From JBLNCE01 sp050260415 (GTDB lineage Bacteria; Bacillota; UBA4882; JAAYXC01), in the NCBI GenBank assembly GCA_050260415.1, contig JBLNCE010000083.1, forward strand, positions 1 to 15,600: 15,600 nucleotides of DNA. The letters are read 5' to 3'. The notes beneath the pieces were generated by a model. That model was not told the DNA's origin. It saw only the letters and a list, made by a program, of their open reading frames with translations, and did not search any database. Both the position numbers and the translations under genes were made by a program. Numbering within the stretch: the first letter of the stretch is position 1; every line of letters begins with the position of its first letter. This document shows, piece by piece, positions 15,365 to 15,600 of this stretch.

Positions 15365-15466
15365 ATGGGCTCGGGAAATTCTCGTTCGCACTTTCATCTT
15401 CGCGGCCCGGCTAATAGTAGCGAACCGGGAGCCCGCGGCCGGAAAAGCCCGAAAAACGGAGGGTAA
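15365..15466 (+). CDS. Short leader-like ORF (33 aa) before the pntA-like gene
   Basis: An ATG with an ideal AAGGAG 6 nt upstream opens a frame of 33 codons (MGSGNSRSHFHL... ending KSPKNGG) and stops with TAA at 15464-15466, 4 nt before the next ATG. The stop directly follows the GGAGGG that serves the pntA-like gene, so the last codons cover that ribosome-binding site. The peptide is basic (five Arg, three Lys, two His) with many Gly and Ser and is not like any family I know. It may be a leader peptide that couples translation to the downstream gene, or a chance frame. The good ribosome-binding site and tight spacing are the only support. Confidence 0.35.
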   Translation: MGSGNSRSHFHLRGPANSSEPGARGRKSPKNGG

Positions 15467-15470
15467 TCGA

Positions 15471-15600
15471 ATGGCAGACTCGCGGTTGACGATCGGCGTG
15501 CCAAAGGAGATCATGGAGCACGAGCTGCGGGTGGCCGCCATTCCGGCCACAGTGAAGAAGCTCGTTGCGGCCGGAGCGCGGGTGCTCGTCGAGTCCGGGG
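15471..15600 (+). CDS. pntA: NAD(P) transhydrogenase alpha subunit-like protein, N-terminal fragment
   Basis: The gene runs off the right edge after 43 codons. The visible start MADSRLTIGVPKEIMEHELR, then VAAIPATVKKLVAAG and VLVESG, is the N-terminus of the AlaDH/PNT family, which includes the proton-translocating transhydrogenase alpha subunit, alanine dehydrogenase and lysine/saccharopine dehydrogenases. The RVA-x2-P-x2-V-x2-L form and the end VLVESG suit the transhydrogenase alpha subunit best. That enzyme moves hydride between NADH and NADP at the inner membrane. GGAGGG lies 7 nt upstream of the ATG. A beta-subunit gene would be expected further right. It seems unrelated to the sugar genes. 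Confidence 0.7.
   Translation, partial: MADSRLTIGVPKEIMEHELRVAAIPATVKKLVAAGARVLVESG

Noticed and set aside
1..15600. CRISPR array, tRNA or rRNA genes
   Set aside because: No regularly spaced repeats, cloverleaf-like sequence or conserved rRNA segments were seen on reading either strand.

Overview
The window looks like an accessory sugar-utilisation region of a moderately GC-rich bacterium with strong Shine-Dalgarno sites. Three points hint at a Bacillota-like or deep-branching candidate-phylum host: a carbohydrate ABC importer without its own ATPase gene, a Phd/YefM-Uma2 fusion protein, and a perfect sigma-70-type promoter. No marker gene fixes the taxonomy, so this stays an inference.

Region 1 (1-11118, minus strand) reads from right to left as one compact cluster. 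It holds a cytoplasmic GH130 family enzyme (10219-11118), a LacI-family regulator (9116-10204), two inner-membrane permeases (8144-9109 and 7298-8119), two paralogous solute-binding proteins (5986-7278 and 4660-5979), and three exported proteins: a predicted alpha/alpha-toroid carbohydrate-active protein with a CBM-like C-terminus (2599-4629), a 458-residue orphan (1085-2461) and a 281-residue orphan (163-1008). Spacing is 6-30 nt down to 4629, then 137 and 76 nt. A strong GC-rich hairpin with a T-rich tail (1036-1064) lies before the last gene. The likely logic is that exported proteins handle a polysaccharide or oligosaccharide outside, the ABC system imports the product, the GH130 enzyme cleaves it inside, and the LacI-type protein senses it. 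Beyond the last gene lies the broken C-terminal part of a Uma2-type gene (1-141).

Region 2 (11119-12504) has a 317-nt intergenic stretch with several short repeats, the Phd/YefM-Uma2 fusion gene (11436-12158, minus) and its consensus promoter TTGACA-N17-TATAAT (12202-12230). A GC-rich divergent spacer follows.

Region 3 (12505-15600, plus strand) has a complete GH65 disaccharide phosphorylase (12505-14871). About 500 nt of mostly non-coding sequence with GC-rich hairpins follow, then a 33-codon leader-like ORF with a strong ribosome-binding site (15365-15466), and the start of a PntA-like transhydrogenase alpha subunit that runs off the right edge.

The most novel material is the set of three exported orphans encoded with the duplicated binding proteins and the GH130 gene. 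Also worth checking are the Uma2 copies flanking the cluster and the leader ORF/hairpin arrangement before the pntA-like gene.
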